From positions 806,001 to 870,000 of the forward strand of contig OY992838.1 of the NCBI GenBank assembly GCA_963921425.1: DNA of 64,000 nt, read 5' to 3'. A program made the translations under genes and the position numbers. Source of the stretch: Dryas octopetala (taxonomy: Eukaryota > Streptophyta > Magnoliopsida > Rosales > Rosaceae). Below the pieces are notes generated by a model. That model made no database searches, was not told the origin of the DNA, and saw only the letters and a program-made list of their open reading frames with translations. Below are positions 59,739 to 64,000 of the stretch, piece after piece (position 1 is the stretch's first letter; every line of letters begins with the position of its first letter).

Positions 59739-60893
59739 GGCTTTTTAGCAAGATACTTATCTGAATTTTGACTCGATTTGCACGTTACCACCTAAATTAA
59801 AAATTGAAACAAGCTGCCTCCTGAATTAAATTTTGTTTACAAGTTACCATTTCCATCCAAATCATCTGGGGTTTTTTGGTTTTTGAACTTGGGTGGGGAA
59901 GCTTTTGCCACCACAGCATGCTAAGTGGCAAGGCCCAACCAGTTACAAGTGGCCACATGTACCACCATTTTTTAATTTTTATTTTCCTATTTTTATAAAC
60001 TTTATAAATTAATTTTAAAAAGCTTCGGACTCAGAAAAATACAAAGAAAATTCTTACGGACTCGTCTTGACTAATACTAATTTACTATAGAGTCAAATTA
60101 CCAATTTACCTTTTGAGAGTTTCCAAAAAATTTGGGAAGTCCAAATTTCTTTTAAAATAAATTAAAATAAATTTCCTGCCATAAAATAAATTCTATAAAA
60201 ATTATAGAATTTTCGTAAAGTCTCAGAAGAATTCTAAAAAATATTTTGGAAATTACCAAAAACCTGTTTTAGAGAATTCTTTCGAGATTTTACGAAAATT
60301 CTAGAATTTTTCTAGAATTTATTTTCCTCTAAGACCGAGAGGTCTTTTGGGTAGCAAGTGTTCACGAGAAAGGTAGTGTTAGTTTTTAGAATACCAATGG
60401 TGCAGACCTTGTATTTTTTGGAATTCGGAAAATTATCTTATGAATTTTTAAAGAGTTTAGAGTATTTTAATTTTTTAAAAAATAAATTTGGACTTCCCAA
60501 ATTTTCTAGAAACTCTCAAAGAGTAAATTGATAATTTGACTCTATAGTAAATTAGTATTAGTCAAGATGAGTTTGTAAGAATTTTTTGTGTATTTTTCTG
60601 AGTCTGAAGCTATTTTTAATTAATTTTCAAAGTTTGTAAAAATAGAAAAATAGAAAAAGAAAAATAATTGTACATGTGGCCACTTGTAACTGGTTGGGCC
60701 TTGCCACTCAGCATGCTGAGGTGGCAAAAGCTTCCCCACCCAAGTTCAAAGACCTAAAAACCCTTGAGGATTTGGATGAAGGTGGTAACTTGCAAACAAA
60801 ATTTAATTCAGAAGGCAACTTGCTTCAGTTTTTAATTTAGGTGGTAACATGCAAATCGAGTCAAAGTTCATGTGGATATCTTGCTAAAAAGCT
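59739..60893. mobile_element. 1.15-kb near-palindromic foldback TIR element
   Basis: The left arm, from GGCTTTTTAGCAAGATA, is matched in reverse complement by the right arm ending TATCTTGCTAAAAAGCT. The arms run about 400-450 bp each and share long stretches such as AAGGCCCAACCAGTTACAAG and TACTATAGAGTCAAATT-type segments. The flanks TAGTATATT (59730-59738) and TAGTATCTT (60894-60902) form a 9-bp target-site duplication with one mismatch, which fits the Mutator superfamily. There is no coding frame. If transcribed it would fold into one long double-stranded RNA. Confidence 0.85.
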
Positions 60894-63800
60894 TAGTATC
60901 TTTGGCAAATTATTTGTATAAATCTGAATTATAACTCAAAATGATCCATAAGCAAAGAAAAAAAAAAGACTAAAAATGATTCCTAAGCAAGAAAAAAACA
61001 ATAAACGGGCCAATGGCACAATCATACTCTACATCTGAGATTGCATATTAATAATAATCATGGGTTGATGGCTAGTAGTTCATTTGGACCCCAAAGCATA
61101 ATGTGTCTCAAATTATTCTCAATCACTTAATAGAGAAAGAAAAATAATATTTGTCTAAACTTTTGTGCTTTTTTTTTTATGTTTATTTCATAGTGTAGTC
61201 TCATAATTGAAGTCGTTTATTTTTTTAATTATATTTTAAAGATCATTCATATACAAAATTAATCAAATTATAAATCGTTTAGTTATCTCACTATTATCAA
61301 ATAAATAGAGAGATTTTGATAAAATTTAGATTTATTGTCTATTTATATAATACAAGTTAGATAACTAAATAATTTTCAGTTTAATTAATTTTTATAAAAA
61401 CAACATTTAAAGAGTAATTGAGAAAATAAACGATCCTAAGGTGTTGAATGAGTTGGTTCGGAGATGTAACTGTAAATCTAGGCATCCAAGTTTGAGTTTT
61501 CAGTTTGATCCTTAAAGCCAAGCAGTAAGGGAGGTAAAATCTCTTGTGAATCCCCTAAGTCCGACGTAAATTGCCTGTTTTTGATCGGTCCAAAAGATTA
61601 GTTTTGTGCTCAAAAGTTGATCCAAAATAACCTCGGTTACCAAAAATACACGTGAGAAGATAGAAAGCATAAACTATAAGGTATTATCATACCTTATAGA
61701 GAAAGATTGGTAGAGATACAAAGTGGTATATGAGACACAAAATAATGCGAGTGGGTGCACACGCACACTAAAGCGCGTAGGAGATAAGGACCGTAAAAGA
61801 GGCAGAGGCTCTCCTCTATAAGTGTATGGTGGAGCAGAGGAGAGGAGAGTAGAGCCACATGGCCCGCATCCAATAAGAATGAGGTGGAAAAAGACACGTG
61901 GTCCCTACGCACCGCACGTTTCAGTTTTCAGTCTTTCAGTTGTCAATACGCTAGGCTTTAGGCCTTTATCAGGTGGGGACCACAGGCTCCCAACTCTTCT
62001 TCCTCCCACATCTGATAGCTCATGATCACACGTGTCGAAAGATAGCGACTACGATTCATGTAATCCGAGTGCTTAGCCCTCAATTACCGAAAAATGAAAT
62101 TGACAGCGTCGGCAGCCCCATATTAATTTATTATTATATATATAGCTGCCAGTGACGACAAACTATAATACAAAAATTTAACCCCGCTCCTCCCAATCCC
62201 CTACAATACAAAACAAAACAACCCAACATCACAAATTATTAAAACGACAAAAGTCACAAAACCAACAATAAAAATGGGGATCGATTATCCTCTTTTGGAC
62301 ACCACAATTCTTAAAATGCCTTTCATGTACTTCACTTTATTTATTTATTTATTTATTTTTTGTCCGATCAACTATATGAACCAATAGGAAAATGCTGAGT
62401 CATAGAGGTTTTACTAAGTATGAAGTATGAACAATTAAAGAAATTGGTGGCCTTTCGTAAAACTTTTTCAATGATACGAAGATACATGCATGCTATTTTT
62501 AATTAAAAAATTACCATGATGAACACCTAATAAGAATAAACAAAATGGATTCTGACTTAAAAAAAAAAAGGAAAAAAATAGAGCATCATGATTAATGAAA
62601 GCGTTAGAGTGTTGAATTAAAAAAATCCCTATGAATTGAGTATATAAGTGAGAAAGTATCTTTCATATATACACTTATGTTTTTGGCGTTCTTTGCTACC
62701 CACGTACCTTTCATATATACACTTGTCATCATGAAGTTATAGGTAAAATGTTGAAAGTTAAGCTCAGAACAAAAAATTTTTGTCTTGAAAGTCCGTTTAA
62801 TCAATTCAACTGAACCTGACAAGCTGTGAATGTGATTCATAAACTGGCCAGTCATAGTTTTCATGTTATGGGTTTATGAAATAAGATGTTCAATCATCAA
62901 GCATTGAGAATCGATATTTATTCAAAGTTGTATATATATTACCAAACTGAAGTTAATAATTAACAAAATTGGTTAAGGATTCGACTTTGAATCTTTGACG
63001 TTAGATATCTTTCATTCCTTGTAAGTGATAGTTTTATTCCTTGTAAGTGATAGTTCATACATCATACATACATATACGAACAATTAATGAAGTACTAGAT
63101 TTTGAAGATTAGATTAGATAACACGCATGCATTACTAGCCTTAATTAGTCAGTGTATTGAAAATTTGAAACCAACAAGTTAACAACCGTGTTTAAATCAA
63201 TTTATAAATATTCACAACTAATCAACAAAATAGCTTAAAAAAAAAAAAATCAACAAAATAGCTAGTTTGATTGATGGTCATTAGTCAGAGACTTGTCATT
63301 ATATATACCAAGACTTCATGAATTCAATCCAACAACCACGGTTTTGCTTGAACTGGAACAACCCCAAGTCTCGTCATACCTCCTGCATGCATTTGTCAAC
63401 AATCTGACCCACATTTCTTGCATGCCCTTTGGTTTGTCCCTAAGTCATTGACAATTGAATTACATGGGTGTTAATTTCAAATATAATTCACTCTAATTAA
63501 AGGACATATAATTCTTTTGTATATTTGAATATCGACGAGTTCCTTTATCACTATAGTTGGGCCATTGTACTGAAGATGAGCTCAGTTAATGGTATTGAAA
63601 ACAAAAAAGACACATGCAGTTCTTACTTCTAGCACCAAAAAATGACTTAACTCTTGTGCTTAATCAACTTAGGGTGTATAATATTTATAAAAGTAGATAA
63701 TGAGAGTGGTGTTGGGCAATTGTCTTGACTAGCTAGATAAACTAATCCTCGAAATCATCCTCTCACCTAAATAGAAAAGTTTAGTCTGTTTACGCAAGTG

Positions 63801-64000
63801 AATAGTTTATGTGAGTAATGGTTTGGGTGACAGTTTAACAACTCGATTAAATATTAAGTATGTATTAGCAATGCTTGTTTTGGTAAATGGGTATTGGGCC
63901 ATTGGCATATTATAAAAACATTTCTCGTGAAGGCAAGAGTAGGATAAAGTAGAAAAAGAGATACACTATTACTTCCTCTATGTCAAGTGCCGGCCAACGT

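Larger units (their letters stand above)
55561..64000. other. Gene-free right end with repeats
   Basis: No gene supported over 8.4 kb. Contains a hAT-like relic (about 56225-56952), a 1.15-kb near-palindromic element (59739-60893), a cluster of ACGTG motifs (61.6-62.04 kb) and small tandem repeats near 62.66 and 63.01 kb. Confidence 0.55.

Overview
The window is nuclear DNA of a flowering plant, most likely a eudicot and possibly Rosaceae (family-level guess, low confidence). It is AT-rich. Genes are split by GT-AG introns, intergenic spaces are long, and the encoded proteins (LOG, XRN2/3, ATP sulfurylase, SAUR, filament-like plant protein, class B GH9 cellulase, F-box, Myb/SANT-like) are plant families. 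Exon junctions were worked out by hand from protein continuity and splice signals. For every multi-exon gene reported here the summed exons are a whole number of codons.

Layout: (1) 1-7.3 kb is a small duplicated cluster: the 3' part of an F-box gene (+), a degenerate Myb/SANT exon fragment, a six-exon Myb/SANT-like gene (-) with three repeated modules, and a second F-box copy (+) broken by a stop and two frameshifts. (2) 8.9-12.0 kb holds a membrane-anchored GH9 endoglucanase (+, 6 exons). (3) 14.5-16.4 kb holds a LOG cytokinin-activating enzyme (-, 7 exons). (4) 16.6-22.4 kb has no gene I can support. (5) 22.5-31.4 kb is an XRN2/3-type nuclear 5'-3' exoribonuclease (-, 23 exons). (6) 34.5-37.7 kb is an APS2-type ATP sulfurylase (+, 5 exons). 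(7) 42.55-42.87 kb is an intronless SAUR gene (+). (8) 49.9-54.3 kb is a filament-like plant protein of the FPP4 type (-, 5 coding exons). (9) 54.3-64 kb has no gene I can support, but contains transposon-derived repeats.

The genes act in unrelated processes: wall remodelling, cytokinin activation, RNA decay, sulfate assimilation, auxin-linked growth and a coiled-coil scaffold. Their order looks like old synteny rather than a functional cluster. As I recall the Arabidopsis loci, the set matches the paralogous chromosome 1 segments around At1g19835-At1g19940 and At1g75590-At1g75680.

The points most worth a second look are: the ATP sulfurylase, which keeps an in-frame internal AUG exactly at codon 52, where Arabidopsis APS2 uses a second start for cytosolic protein, and lacks a recognisable miR395 site; two terminal-inverted-repeat elements with near-perfect target-site duplications (45.3-46.5 kb and a 1.15-kb near-palindrome at 59.7-60.9 kb); 21-bp coding minisatellites in both XRN and FPP; and the decaying F-box/SANT duplication at the left end. 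I found no CRISPR array, rRNA or tRNA gene, and no clearly new multi-gene system.
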